Assembly (NCBI RefSeq): GCF_031585635.1 | Contig: NZ_CP134195.1 | Location: forward strand, 1,798,001-1,862,000 | DNA from: Paraburkholderia sp. FT54 | GTDB lineage: Bacteria; Pseudomonadota; Gammaproteobacteria; Burkholderiales; Burkholderiaceae | DNA length: 64,000 nucleotides | Direction of reading: 5' to 3' | Part shown: one piece after another, positions 1 through 9,339 of the stretch | How positions within the stretch are numbered: the first letter of the stretch is position 1 | Layout: each line of letters begins with the position of its first letter | Position numbers and translations under genes: made by a program | The notes under the pieces: model-generated | Databases searched by the model: none | What the model was told of the DNA's origin: nothing | What the model saw: the letters and a program-made list of their open reading frames with translations, nothing else

Positions 1-906
1 CTGATCGACGGTGAGGATCTCGCGCAATTGCCGCCGTACCGCCGGCCGGTCAACATGATGTTCCAGTCGTACGCGCTGTTTCCGCACATGACCGTGGAAG
101 GCAACGTCGCCTTCGGTCTGAAGCAGGAAGGCGTGCCCAAGGCCGAGCTGAAGGATCGCGTGCAAAGCGCGCTCGAACTCGTGCAGATGGGGCGCTTTGC
201 GAAGCGCAAGCCGAATCAGCTGTCCGGCGGTCAGCAGCAGCGCGTGGCGCTGGCGCGTTCGCTGGTCAAGCGGCCCAAGCTGCTGCTGCTCGACGAGCCG
301 ATGTCCGCGCTCGACAAGCAGATCCGTCAACGTACCCAGATCGAACTGGTCAACATTCTCGACAAGGTCGGCGTGACCTGCATGATGGTGACGCACGATC
401 AGGAAGAGGCGATGACCATGGCGGGCCGCCTTGCCGTGATGAGCGAAGGCGAGATCGTGCAACTCGGCACGCCGCACGAAGTGTATGAATATCCGAATAG
501 CCGTTTCTCGGCCGAGTTCATCGGTTCGACGAATCTGTTCGAAGGCCATACGGTTGAAGACGAGCCCGATCACGTGTTCATCGAAACGCCCGACCTGCCG
601 TGCCAGCTATATGTCAGCCACGGCATTACCGGTCCGCTCGGCATGCCGGTGACGATTTCGGTGCGGCCCGAGCGCATCGCGCTCACGCGCAAACCGCCTG
701 AGGGCGCGTTCAACTGGGGCAAGGGCGTCGTCACGAATATCGCGTACATGGGCGGCTATTCGCTGTATCACGTGAAGCTCGACGCCGGCAAAACCGTGAT
801 CGCGAACGTGACGAGTCTTGCGCTAACCGAGATCGATCCGCCCACGTGGGGCGACGAAGTGTACGTGCGCTGGAGCGCGTCGGCCGGTGTGGTGCTCACG
901 TCATGA
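1..906 (+). CDS. potG: Polyamine ABC transporter ATP-binding protein, 5'-truncated by the window edge
   Basis: This is the ATPase subunit of a putrescine/spermidine-type importer and energises uptake at the inner face of the cytoplasmic membrane. The reading frame is open from base 1, so the true start and Walker A lie upstream. Visible are the Q-loop region (FQSYALFPHMTV), the ABC signature LSGGQQQRVALARS at about 219-260, Walker B LLLLDEPMSALD at about 280-315, the switch His (VTHDQEEA) and a C-terminal TOBE-like domain. The stop overlaps the potH start (ATGA), which indicates translational coupling. The family assignment is firm. The exact polyamine is inferred from the two following PotH/PotI-type permeases. 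Confidence 0.9.
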   Translation: MIDGEDLAQLPPYRRPVNMMFQSYALFPHMTVEGNVAFGLKQEGVPKAELKDRVQSALELVQMGRFAKRKPNQLSGGQQQRVALARSLVKRPKLLLLDEPMSALDKQIRQRTQIELVNILDKVGVTCMMVTHDQEEAMTMAGRLAVMSEGEIVQLGTPHEVYEYPNSRFSAEFIGSTNLFEGHTVEDEPDHVFIETPDLPCQLYVSHGITGPLGMPVTISVRPERIALTRKPPEGAFNWGKGVVTNIAYMGGYSLYHVKLDAGKTVIANVTSLALTEIDPPTWGDEVYVRWSASAGVVLTS

Positions 907-1832
907 AGCGCTCGTTCAATTCTTTCGCCACCTGGCCGGTGCGGCGCTTCAACCTGACCGGCCGGACCGCGGTGGTGGCCGGTCCGTTCATCTGGCTGCT
1001 GCTGTTTTTCCTCGTGCCGTTCCTGCTGGTCGTCAAGATCAGCTTCGCCGATTTGCAGCTCGGGATTCCGCCCTACACGGAGTTGACCAACTTCGCGGAC
1101 GGCGCGATTCACATCACGCTCGACCTGTCGCATTACGCGTTTCTGCTGACCGACAGTCTGTACTTCGCGACCTACGTGAATTCCGTGGTGGTCGCCGCGA
1201 TCTCGACGCTATTGTGTTTGCTGATCGGCTATCCGATGGCGTATTACATCGCGCGGTCGAATCCGGCCAGCCGCAATCTGCTGATGATGGCCGTGATGCT
1301 GCCGTTCTGGACGTCGTTTCTGATTCGCGTGTATGCGTGGATCGGGATTCTGAAGAACAACGGCCTGCTGAATAACTTTTTGATGTCGATCGGGCTGATT
1401 CATACGCCGATCGAGCTGTATCACACGAATACCGCCGTTTATATCGGCATGGTCTATTCGTATCTGCCGTTCCTTGTCATGCCGCTGTATGCGCATCTGG
1501 TGAAGATGGACATGACGCTGCTGGAAGCCGCTTACGACCTCGGCGCGAAGCCGTGGAAGGCGTTCTGGCAGATCACTTTGCCGCTGTCGAAGAACGGCAT
1601 TATCGCCGGTTGTTTGCTGGTGTTCATTCCGGCGGTGGGCGAGTACGTGATTCCTGAATTGCTGGGCGGCGCGAATACGCTGATGATCGGCCGCGTGATG
1701 TGGAATGAGTTCTTCGACAATGCCGATTGGCCGATGGCGTCCGCCGTGACGTGCGCAATGGTGTTGTTGTTATTGGTGCCGATGGCGTTTTTCCAGTACG
1801 CGCAGGCGAAGGCGATGGAGGAAAGGCGCTGA
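903..1832 (+). CDS. potH: Polyamine ABC transporter permease, PotH-like
   Basis: This inner-membrane permease of the polyamine importer is 309 aa. I chose the ATG at 903 because it overlaps the potG stop by 4 bases; an upstream in-frame start lies inside potG. About six membrane segments are visible, the first being the hydrophobic stretch around residues 23-45. The cytoplasmic EAA loop that docks on the ATPase is present as LLEAAYDLGAKPWKAFWQITLP. The gene ends with its stop overlapping the potI ATG by one base. In binding-protein-dependent systems PotH and PotI form the heterodimeric channel. The periplasmic binding protein gene is not in this window and is probably upstream. Confidence 0.92.
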   Translation: MKRSFNSFATWPVRRFNLTGRTAVVAGPFIWLLLFFLVPFLLVVKISFADLQLGIPPYTELTNFADGAIHITLDLSHYAFLLTDSLYFATYVNSVVVAAISTLLCLLIGYPMAYYIARSNPASRNLLMMAVMLPFWTSFLIRVYAWIGILKNNGLLNNFLMSIGLIHTPIELYHTNTAVYIGMVYSYLPFLVMPLYAHLVKMDMTLLEAAYDLGAKPWKAFWQITLPLSKNGIIAGCLLVFIPAVGEYVIPELLGGANTLMIGRVMWNEFFDNADWPMASAVTCAMVLLLLVPMAFFQYAQAKAMEERR

Positions 1833-2650
1833 TGAAGCCGAACCGGATTTTGCAGTTGCTTGCCTTGGGGATCGGGTTTCTGTTTTTATACGTGCCGATT
1901 GTGAGTCTGATTGTGTATTCGTTCAACGAATCGCAACTGGTCACGGTGTGGACGCGGTTTTCGACGCGCTGGTATGCGGCGTTGCTTCAGGATGACGAAC
2001 TGATTGCGGCGGCTTGGCTGTCGCTGCGGGTGGCGTTGTTGACGGCGTTTGCTTCGGTTGTCATTGGCACGTGGGCCGGGTTTGTGCTTGCGCGGATGGG
2101 GCGGTTTCGTGGTTTCACGCTGTATACGGGGATGATCAATGCGCCGTTGGTGATTCCTGAGGTGATTCAGGGGATTTCGTTGCTGCTGCTGTTCATCGAA
2201 ATGGCCAAGTGGTTGGGATGGCCGGCCGGACGTGGCATTTTCACGATCTGGATCGGGCATGTGATGCTGTGTATTTCCTATGTGGCGATCATCGTGCAGT
2301 CGCGGGTGAAGGAGCTGCATCCTTCGCTGGAAGAGGCGGCGCTGGATCTTGGCGCTACGCCGTTGCGGGTGTTTTTCTCTATTACGTTGCCGTTGATTTC
2401 TCAGGCGCTGGTTTCTGGGTGGTTGTTGTCGTTCACTTTGTCTATCGACGATCTGGTGTTGTCGGCATTTTTGTCGGGGCCTGGGTCGACTACTTTGCCG
2501 TTGGTCGTGTTCTCGCGCGTTCGGTTGGGGTTGAATCCGGAGATGAATGCTCTGGCTACGCTGTTTATTGCTGTGGTCACTGTTGGGGTCGTGGCCACTA
2601 ATTATTTTATGCAACGGGCGGAGAGGAAGCGGGCGGTGATGGCGGTTTGA
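1832..2650 (+). CDS. potI: Polyamine ABC transporter permease, PotI-like
   Basis: This is the second inner-membrane permease of the polyamine importer (272 aa), partner of the preceding PotH-like subunit. It starts at the ATG overlapping the potH stop. The EAA loop is visible as LEEAALDLGATPLRVFFSITLP, and there are about six hydrophobic segments. It is the last gene of the operon. Codon choice is odd: towards the 3' end it uses many TTG, GTT, TCT and ACT codons, unlike the GC-ending codons of potG and the start of potH. This composition drift leads directly into a T/G-rich intergenic stretch and the accessory island. Confidence 0.92.
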   Translation: MKPNRILQLLALGIGFLFLYVPIVSLIVYSFNESQLVTVWTRFSTRWYAALLQDDELIAAAWLSLRVALLTAFASVVIGTWAGFVLARMGRFRGFTLYTGMINAPLVIPEVIQGISLLLLFIEMAKWLGWPAGRGIFTIWIGHVMLCISYVAIIVQSRVKELHPSLEEAALDLGATPLRVFFSITLPLISQALVSGWLLSFTLSIDDLVLSAFLSGPGSTTLPLVVFSRVRLGLNPEMNALATLFIAVVTVGVVATNYFMQRAERKRAVMAV

Positions 2651-2703
2651 TTTTTTTTTGTTGATGGTTTGGGGTGGGTGTTTTTTTGTGGTGTTGTCGA
2701 ACC

Positions 2704-3431
2704 TGTCCGCATTTTTGTGTGCGAGGCGGCTAGCGGATTTACCCGCAATCGCACCCTGACCTTACCGCGCATGGCCGCGTTGATGATGTCGGGCATGTGT
2801 GCGAGCGTTGCAGGCCGAACTCGATGAGCTATTCGGCGCGCTGGGCGAAAGCGGCGGGCGCCTGTGCGCAGTCAGCGCACAGGCCTTCAGCAAGGCGCGA
2901 AGCGGGTTGTCAGTCGAGCTCTTCGACCTGGCTTGCGCACGTCTCATGACGCTGGCCCAGCCCCATATCGATTCGATGCGGTGGGACGGCCTGAGGCTGG
3001 TTGCCGCCGATGGTAGCCGCCTGCGTGTGGGCACGCGTCGCGGCCATGAACTGCGCGCCGATCACTACGCGTTTGCGCTGTTCCTGCCCGGGCCCGAGCT
3101 GACCCTGCACGCCGCGCTTCATCCGGCCGGCGGCGCCGAGCGGCAGAAGCTGTTCGAAGCGCTGGACGTGCTGCAACCGCGCACCGATCTGCTGCTGCTC
3201 GACCGCGGCTATATCGGCAACACCATGGTGGCCGCGCTGACACAGCGCGAAATTCCCTTCTTCATGCGCGTCGATGCACGTAACTGGAAATGCGTCACCG
3301 CCTTCGCCCGGATTGGCCCCGGCATTCCTCATATGCGCCTCATTCGCGGCCCCAGTCAGAGAGGAATGAAAACGGCGCGTCATCGCCCGTCAGTCGGCCG
3401 AAATCGGCGCGGTGCGCTTCACACTGCCTGA
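2704..3431 (+). pseudogene. IS4-family transposase relic (frameshifted and truncated)
   Basis: This is a decayed DDE transposase. The N-terminal part reads SGFTRNRTLTLPRMAALMMS in one frame (about 2735-2795). After a one-base shift near 2805 it continues as LQAELDELFGALGESGG in the frame used to 3431. The first Asp (LVAADGSRLRV) and second Asp (LLLLDRGYIG) of the catalytic triad are visible. Downstream of about 3310 the match to IS4-type proteins stops, and the C-terminal third with the catalytic Glu is not recognisable. No intact terminal inverted repeats could be identified. It is probably inactive. It marks the left boundary of the T6SS-associated island. Confidence 0.75.
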
Positions 3432-3829
3432 CAGTTTCGTTAACTCGACAAGCCTCGTCCTGCGTACCCAATCAGCAAGCGCCTGCACCTCTTTCAGCGC
3501 CCCGTGACCCGGCGCAAGCACCTGAAAGGCAGCGTGAATGACGGGACGGGCGCGAGCGTTTGCGCCCCTTTCGCCATTGTGCTGGAAGATTTGGCCTGGT
3601 GAAAAGCATCTGTCGCATATCAACCCAGGTGCGCGCCGACAGGCGGCCGGAAAACAAAAGTCATTTGTCAGGCGGCAACGAAGACCGTTCTGATGCGTCA
3701 TGAATAAGACGCCGCCGATTTTGTGAATGCTTGTCAAATTCGCGCTATCCCAAATTAACTTCGTTGACCTGATGGAGGTTAGATGCTGAGGTACAGGCTT
3801 CGCAAAAAATAGGCACTGCTCTTAACAGA
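3432..3829. other. Intergenic stretch between the transposase relic and vgrG
   Basis: About 400 bases with no convincing gene. Short open frames exist on both strands but have no recognisable family, no good ribosome binding site and no conserved-looking composition. It may hold more degraded insertion-sequence DNA. The vgrG promoter must lie here or upstream, but no clear -35/-10 pair stands out. Confidence 0.5.
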
Positions 3830-6800
3830 ATGCATATGGCTGAAGCTGATCGCATAAGAACATATCTGACGGGGCGGCAGTCCGCGCACATGAAGTTCAT
3901 GCCGCGCAAGCCGCAGCAGGTTGAGAAGGAAAGTGACACTGGCCGGCCGAAACCCGCGCCGGTTGTCTCGGTCGTATCGTGGGAAGTGCATGAGGAAATC
4001 TGCGAGCCGTATCGGATCAAGGCTGTGATCTCGACGCCGGAACCGGTGAGCAGAAAGAAGGTGCTGGGGCAACTCGCAGAGTTCTCCATCCAGCCCGAGG
4101 ATGGGCGTGAACTGCGTACATTCAACGGGTTTGTGTCGCGCTTCGATCTGGTGTCGGAATCACTTGATGGTTGCACGTATCGCGTTGTGATCCGCCAGCG
4201 ACTCGCTGTCCTCGACGGGCCGAGCAACTGCGTCACATACCAGCGGATGGCATCGTGGGAAATCATCAGGACCATCCTTGAGCGTCACGAAATCCGCTTC
4301 TGGATGCAGGTGGAATTTCGCCTCCGGCGTGAACATCCGAAACACGACTTCCGGTTTCAGTTCAACCTGGGGGACTGGGCATACATCCGGCTCGAAATGG
4401 AACAGGCTGGCCTGTTCTGCTTCACGACGACCGGCGAGCATGGCGAAGTGCTGGTGATTGCCGATGACATAGACGGCTATGAGCGGCCCCCGGTCATGGT
4501 ACTTGACCGCCCCACAGCCGGACTGTCAACGTTTGAGGAATCCATCTTTTCCTTCAAGGTGCGTACCCGCACCGTACCGGAATCCTTTACCGTTGCCGAC
4601 TACAACCCGGACAGTGCGTGGGAAGTTCTGCGCAATGAAAGCCGCGCTGTCCCGGACGACGGGACGATGGTCGGCACGCCCTATGTGTGGGGCACGCATC
4701 ATGGGGACGCCGGTGGCGCGAAGCGCGAGGCGCAGTTACGACATGAGGCGGCGCTTGCACAGCAGGTCCGCTACAAGGTCAAGTCGACCGTGCTCGCACT
4801 CAGGCCGGGTCGTCTTGTGCGTTCGGACCGGGAGCTTGAGGACGCAGGAGCGGGCATGTTCGTTACAAAGGTCGTGCATAGCGGCGCGCGAAGCGTCAGC
4901 TACATGAACCGTTTCACCGCCATTCCAGCTGACCGTCCATACCGGATGGCCATCGATGAAACCCGATGGCCCCGGATACACGGCACACTCGGGGCAACGA
5001 TCTGCTCTCCCGATAAATACAAATTTGCCTACCTGACCGACAAAGGGGAGTATGTCGCGCGCTTTCATTGCGACTTCGGCAACTGGCCCAAAGGTGCGGA
5101 GAGCATTCCGTTGCGGCTGGCGAAACCGTTTTCGGGCAGAGACAACACCGGCATGCACATGCCCGCGCTGGACGGCGATGAGGGCCTGGTCGCCTTTCGT
5201 GAAGGCAACCCGAACAAGCCGTTCCTTGTGGGCTTCATGCCAAACAGCCAGCGTCCCGGCCTCATCAACTCGTCGCGGCGGCGCATGTCGCGCAACGAAA
5301 TCCGCACGCAGTCTGGCAACAAGCTGTGGATGGATGACTGGGACGACCAGCAAGGGATCGAACTCAGCACAGAGCACTCGGGCCGCTCGCAGCTCAACCT
5401 GGGCTTCATACCGGACCGTGACCTGAAACAGCGCGGGGCGGGCGCGGAACTTCGGACAGACGGTTACGCGGTCACTCGCGGCGGATCTGGCGCGATGCTC
5501 ACCGCCTATAACCAGGCGGGCGGCAGCGGCAAGGTGCTCGCGATGGACGAGACGGAGGCGCAACTGAAGGAGCATCAGGCACTCAGCAAGTCACTTGCTG
5601 CTTCCGCCGATGCGTCGAAGGCGACGCCCGCGGATACGGATGCGCAGCAGGCGATCAACGACGGGCTGCATGAACTGAAGAAACCCGGCGTGCTGGTCAC
5701 GGGACCAGGGCCGGTGGGTATCGCATCGGGCGACGGCGTGCAGGTTGCCGCCGATGGCTCGATCATCGGCACCGCGAAGAAAGGCGTGCATTTCAGCACG
5801 CTCAGGCGCTTCACCGTGGCTGCACGCGATCTGGTGTCGGTTTTCTCGCAGAAAGGCATGAGTCTGATTGCGGCGGCGGGTGTTGTTGTCGTGCAGGCCC
5901 AGCGCGGTTCGATGCAGCTTGCGTCGCAGAACGACATGACCGTTGAGACGGTTGACGGTGTGCTGCATGTGAAGTCGTCAAAGGAGATCGTGCTGAATGT
6001 TGGCGGCTCGTACCTGCGTATGACGCCGGGGGGGATCGAATTCGGCTCTTGGGGCGGGGCGGTGTTCAGGACCAGCGGCCTGAAGAAGGTTGGCCCCGCG
6101 CAGATGGACCTGGGTGGAGAGGCGTTCGCGCCGAAGCTCGTGCCATTCACGACGGATTGCGATGTGTGGCGCACCAATGCGAACTTCACGCGGGATATTG
6201 CGGGGACGCCCGCGCCTGCACCGGACTATGCGCAATGGGAAGGGCTGGTGAATACGGGGGCGGTGCCCCCAGCGCCTGCACCCTCACCCGGTGGGTCAAT
6301 CATGAGCGGCGTGCCGGATCGGGGTTCGATGGGGTCGGCGGGCGGGGGCGCGTCGCAGGACACTCAATCAAAAGGCCAACAGCTTCCTGGCTCGACGGGT
6401 TCCGCTGGTGGTCCGGTGGGCAATGGCGGTTTGGTTGTAAATGATCCAGATAATGCACCAACCGAGGGGTCAGCGGGGAATCTCGACCCGATCCAACTTG
6501 AAAGCTCTGTGCCGTGCAACTGGCAGCTTTCGGATTTTGTAGCGTCGGCAACGATGCGACGCGAAACACTTACGTATCAGAAATACGGTTGGACAAGAAC
6601 TGACAGGCTTGTAAAGGACGGAAAACCAGTTATGTGTTCTGGCACAGCGTCGACTACATGCCAGTTCACATACGACTCCGGCGCCAAGACCCTCACGGCA
6701 AAGGTTGTGATTGCATTAGTGCCACGACTGCTGGTGAAAATGAATCCGGCAACAAATGAGCCGTTACGTGACGAGCGGAACGACTACGTGGTGGTGCAGT

Positions 6801-7588
6801 ATGAGAGTTTTGCAAATGGAGCCAATTCAGGTAAATCATACGCCGAGCAGGGCTTGATGCTTGTCGAACGTGACCCGAGGGAAGTTGAAGCGTCAACGTA
6901 CAAGAACATCATTGAGAAGACCCTGAATCAAGGGAGCTACAAGCTGCTTCTCGATGGCTGCAGTAAAGGTGCGGCTTGTGGCTGTCGGGTTGCAGTCAAA
7001 TTTTGCGCCGATGTGCACGTAGTTAGGTTTGCTGACGCCCCGGCGCTTAACCCAAATATCACTATTAACTTGCATCCAACCACCCAACGAGCCGATGCGG
7101 CTAATTGGCCGGAAAAGGAATATGCAAAAGATGCTAAATCGGGTAGATATATAGAAGTAGTTACGCAAACTAAAGCACATGAAACTGGACATTTGTTTAA
7201 TTTCCCAGATGAATATTGGTGGCAAGGTGGATTTGTCCATTCTATGTATGTCAAGGAGGGTAAGGACATAGACTTCGTCTTGGCGGACGCCAACAAGACG
7301 ACGAATAAAGTTTGGGTGATTGAAACGGAAAATAATCTTATGGGTAACGGCTGTCTCAAGCCCACTGCTACTACTTCACCTTATTATCTTGAATATATTC
7401 GCAGGTGGTTTTCTTCTCAAACCAACAAACGGTGGCGAGTTGGTTATAACGCACCTACAGTAACTGCCAAGAAAGCCGATACAAGCGCAAATTCCAAGGA
7501 AAGCGACGCAAGCGCAACTGCCACAAAAACAGGTGCAAGCGGCGCAAGCTCGGCGAAAAGGACGGGGGCAGGTCATGCGGAAAAATAG
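3830..7588 (+). CDS. vgrG: Type VI secretion tip protein VgrG with C-terminal metallopeptidase (evolved VgrG effector)
   Basis: This 1252-aa spike protein is far longer than a plain VgrG (about 600-700 aa). In order it shows gp27/gp44-like domains (about 30-390), the gp5 OB-fold (about 390-470), a DUF2345 beta-helix extension (about 630-770), a Pro/Gly/Ser-rich linker (about 800-870) and a C-terminal domain. That domain carries the zinc-protease motif HETGH at residues 1117-1121, followed by PDEY (D1127, E1128). The protein ends in a low-complexity Ala/Ser/Lys tail. By analogy with the metallopeptidase-tipped VgrG2b of Pseudomonas aeruginosa, I infer an injected periplasm-acting effector. Its stop overlaps the next, exported protein by 14 bases. 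The toxin part is visibly richer in A/T than the VgrG core. The start codon is uncertain (ATG at 3830 or 3836) because no strong ribosome binding site is seen. Confidence 0.9.
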   Translation: MHMAEADRIRTYLTGRQSAHMKFMPRKPQQVEKESDTGRPKPAPVVSVVSWEVHEEICEPYRIKAVISTPEPVSRKKVLGQLAEFSIQPEDGRELRTFNGFVSRFDLVSESLDGCTYRVVIRQRLAVLDGPSNCVTYQRMASWEIIRTILERHEIRFWMQVEFRLRREHPKHDFRFQFNLGDWAYIRLEMEQAGLFCFTTTGEHGEVLVIADDIDGYERPPVMVLDRPTAGLSTFEESIFSFKVRTRTVPESFTVADYNPDSAWEVLRNESRAVPDDGTMVGTPYVWGTHHGDAGGAKREAQLRHEAALAQQVRYKVKSTVLALRPGRLVRSDRELEDAGAGMFVTKVVHSGARSVSYMNRFTAIPADRPYRMAIDETRWPRIHGTLGATICSPDKYKFAYLTDKGEYVARFHCDFGNWPKGAESIPLRLAKPFSGRDNTGMHMPALDGDEGLVAFREGNPNKPFLVGFMPNSQRPGLINSSRRRMSRNEIRTQSGNKLWMDDWDDQQGIELSTEHSGRSQLNLGFIPDRDLKQRGAGAELRTDGYAVTRGGSGAMLTAYNQAGGSGKVLAMDETEAQLKEHQALSKSLAASADASKATPADTDAQQAINDGLHELKKPGVLVTGPGPVGIASGDGVQVAADGSIIGTAKKGVHFSTLRRFTVAARDLVSVFSQKGMSLIAAAGVVVVQAQRGSMQLASQNDMTVETVDGVLHVKSSKEIVLNVGGSYLRMTPGGIEFGSWGGAVFRTSGLKKVGPAQMDLGGEAFAPKLVPFTTDCDVWRTNANFTRDIAGTPAPAPDYAQWEGLVNTGAVPPAPAPSPGGSIMSGVPDRGSMGSAGGGASQDTQSKGQQLPGSTGSAGGPVGNGGLVVNDPDNAPTEGSAGNLDPIQLESSVPCNWQLSDFVASATMRRETLTYQKYGWTRTDRLVKDGKPVMCSGTASTTCQFTYDSGAKTLTAKVVIALVPRLLVKMNPATNEPLRDERNDYVVVQYESFANGANSGKSYAEQGLMLVERDPREVEASTYKNIIEKTLNQGSYKLLLDGCSKGAACGCRVAVKFCADVHVVRFADAPALNPNITINLHPTTQRADAANWPEKEYAKDAKSGRYIEVVTQTKAHETGHLFNFPDEYWWQGGFVHSMYVKEGKDIDFVLADANKTTNKVWVIETENNLMGNGCLKPTATTSPYYLEYIRRWFSSQTNKRWRVGYNAPTVTAKKADTSANSKESDASATATKTGASGASSAKRTGAGHAEK

Positions 7589-9035
7589 CAGTAATCCGAA
7601 ATTTCGAAGATTCTTTCAGGTGGTTATTTTGTCACTAACCATGCAATGGATAGGAAATAGGTGTGCGATGGCAAATGATTCGAGTAATGGTGTTCTGCTA
7701 CCTGGTGCATTTTCACTTTCATGGTCGGGTGGCCTGGAATATGGCTCAAGAGATTTAACGTTTGATGGCGACAGAGAGTTTTATTTAGCCAAAGGAGATA
7801 CCATCAACGAAGTTACTCAGGCAGGTATCGGTGTTTTTGCTCTGAGTCTTCAAAATACTGATTTAAAGGAGTTGAAGGTTGTTGCAAAAAATCTATGTGA
7901 CAAAGATATTCAAAGTGGTGGTCCCGAAACGGTGGACCCGCCAGCCACGTTTAGCGTTGTATGTGTTGACGATGACGGGAAAGGCGTTCAAAGAAGCGGT
8001 TCCATACGCCTGATTCCTGAACGCTTTAATCGCGATGTCTTTGATGTGCCATTCAAGCTGGCGGATCGCGCATGGAACGAAGGCGCCAAGATTGTGAAGT
8101 TGGATTTTGAGACATTGACGGTGGAGCGTAAAGACGGTCACTACTTAATTTCGGTGCGATTTATAAATTCAGGAAGTCGGTGGATTAAGTTCAAGACGCC
8201 GGACCAGTGGCCTGGTGACAGTCTGAATGGTGGGCTTGCCGTTGCGCCGTTTAGTGAGCTCGGAAAAATGCAATCTCGTGATGATTGGGGATTTAATTTG
8301 GCAGGAAAGAAAATCTTAAACAGAAACGAATTTTCGGATGGAGAGGTTTTGCTCAATCCCGGTGAAAGTAAAATTTTGAAATTGGAATCCATCCCAGACA
8401 ATAAAATCCAGAGAGGTGTGTACGAACTTTCCGGCGTAGCTTATATGAATATTCAATATGAGGGCTATGGTTGGGGTCTATCTACGCACGTTGATTTCAG
8501 TCCCATAAAAAGTCGTATAACTTTCGACCACGATTACCCTTCGACACCCCAGGAGCGCGAGCAGTGGGAGAAAACCCATCGCGAGAACATGTCCCTATGG
8601 CCGGTCAAGCCTGGCGAAACCTTTGCAGAAGATGGCCTGTATCGCGCCGTGCGGCTGGCGGACAACGGTGCCTATCGCAGTCTTCAGCTCGTGCCATTCA
8701 AGGCCGGGGACATTGCCACAACAGACAACGTGAAAATGCTGATGGCCTCCGCCAGCGGCACCGAGCTTAACGGGCCGGTGCAGTGGCTATGGGAGGGCAG
8801 CGCGCCAACGCCCGTCAAGCAGTGGTCGTTCGACCTCATCGAAGGCACCGAACACGTCTGCAAGGCAGGAGCCGTTTGCCCACGCAGTGGGCGCTGGCTT
8901 GCGCGCGTTCACTCAGGCAGTTTTTCGGCCTCCGGGTCATATCACTACGACCTCGCGGGCATCGTTACCGTGCGCCACGGACAGAGCATGCCCGCCAGAA
9001 CCGACGGAGCCGATTGGGAATGGCTGGGGGCCTGA
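7575..9035 (+). CDS. Exported protein, candidate immunity protein for the VgrG metallopeptidase
   Basis: This 486-aa protein has an N-terminal basic/hydrophobic signal sequence (about residues 1-32, ending near CAMA), which predicts export to the periplasm. I chose the ATG at 7575 because a GGGGGC ribosome binding site precedes it; it overlaps the vgrG 3' end by 14 bases. I do not recognise a named domain. The first two thirds (to about 8540) are A/T-rich, like the vgrG toxin part. The last 160 residues return to high GC and end in a Gly/Trp-containing segment that closes with WEWLGA. Immunity function is inferred from the position directly after an effector domain and from the predicted periplasmic location. 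It could instead be an accessory or chaperone protein. Confidence 0.7.
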   Translation: MRKNSSNPKFRRFFQVVILSLTMQWIGNRCAMANDSSNGVLLPGAFSLSWSGGLEYGSRDLTFDGDREFYLAKGDTINEVTQAGIGVFALSLQNTDLKELKVVAKNLCDKDIQSGGPETVDPPATFSVVCVDDDGKGVQRSGSIRLIPERFNRDVFDVPFKLADRAWNEGAKIVKLDFETLTVERKDGHYLISVRFINSGSRWIKFKTPDQWPGDSLNGGLAVAPFSELGKMQSRDDWGFNLAGKKILNRNEFSDGEVLLNPGESKILKLESIPDNKIQRGVYELSGVAYMNIQYEGYGWGLSTHVDFSPIKSRITFDHDYPSTPQEREQWEKTHRENMSLWPVKPGETFAEDGLYRAVRLADNGAYRSLQLVPFKAGDIATTDNVKMLMASASGTELNGPVQWLWEGSAPTPVKQWSFDLIEGTEHVCKAGAVCPRSGRWLARVHSGSFSASGSYHYDLAGIVTVRHGQSMPARTDGADWEWLGA

Positions 9036-9036
9036 C

Positions 9037-9327
9037 GTGAGCGAACGCGCCTGTATCCTCCGGCTCGACCGGACCACAACAAACGGCACCGTACTCGATG
9101 GCATCGCAGATGTTGGCCCCGATGAGCGTGGCATGAGCTACCTCGGGGCGCGCGTGCAATGCCCCGCGTGTGGTTCCATCGGGCACATCGTCGCGAATGG
9201 CCCGCGTTCGGAAGATGACGCCATGGACGGCAGGCTGCCGGCGCTGGAGGGCGACTTCTGCCGTTGCCGCTGCAATCCGCCGCCAATACTGATTGCCTCC
9301 CAGCATGACTGGACATACGAAGGCTGA
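9037..9327 (+). CDS. PAAR-domain protein (T6SS spike tip)
   Basis: This small protein (96 aa) fits the PAAR family, which forms the conical zinc-binding point on the VgrG trimer. It starts at a GTG two bases after the upstream stop, preceded by GGGGGC. A GD-containing segment with clustered Cys residues (GDFCRCRCNPPP) and an earlier CPACG pair are visible and would serve as metal ligands. Most PAAR proteins are 90-100 aa when they carry no fused toxin, as here. Its position after vgrG and the putative immunity gene supports assembly onto this VgrG. Confidence 0.8.
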   Translation: MSERACILRLDRTTTNGTVLDGIADVGPDERGMSYLGARVQCPACGSIGHIVANGPRSEDDAMDGRLPALEGDFCRCRCNPPPILIASQHDWTYEG

Positions 9328-9339
9328 CACGGAGAAACG

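Noticed and set aside
2651..2703. T-rich stretch after potI as a terminator
   Set aside because: T runs are present but no stable hairpin precedes them.
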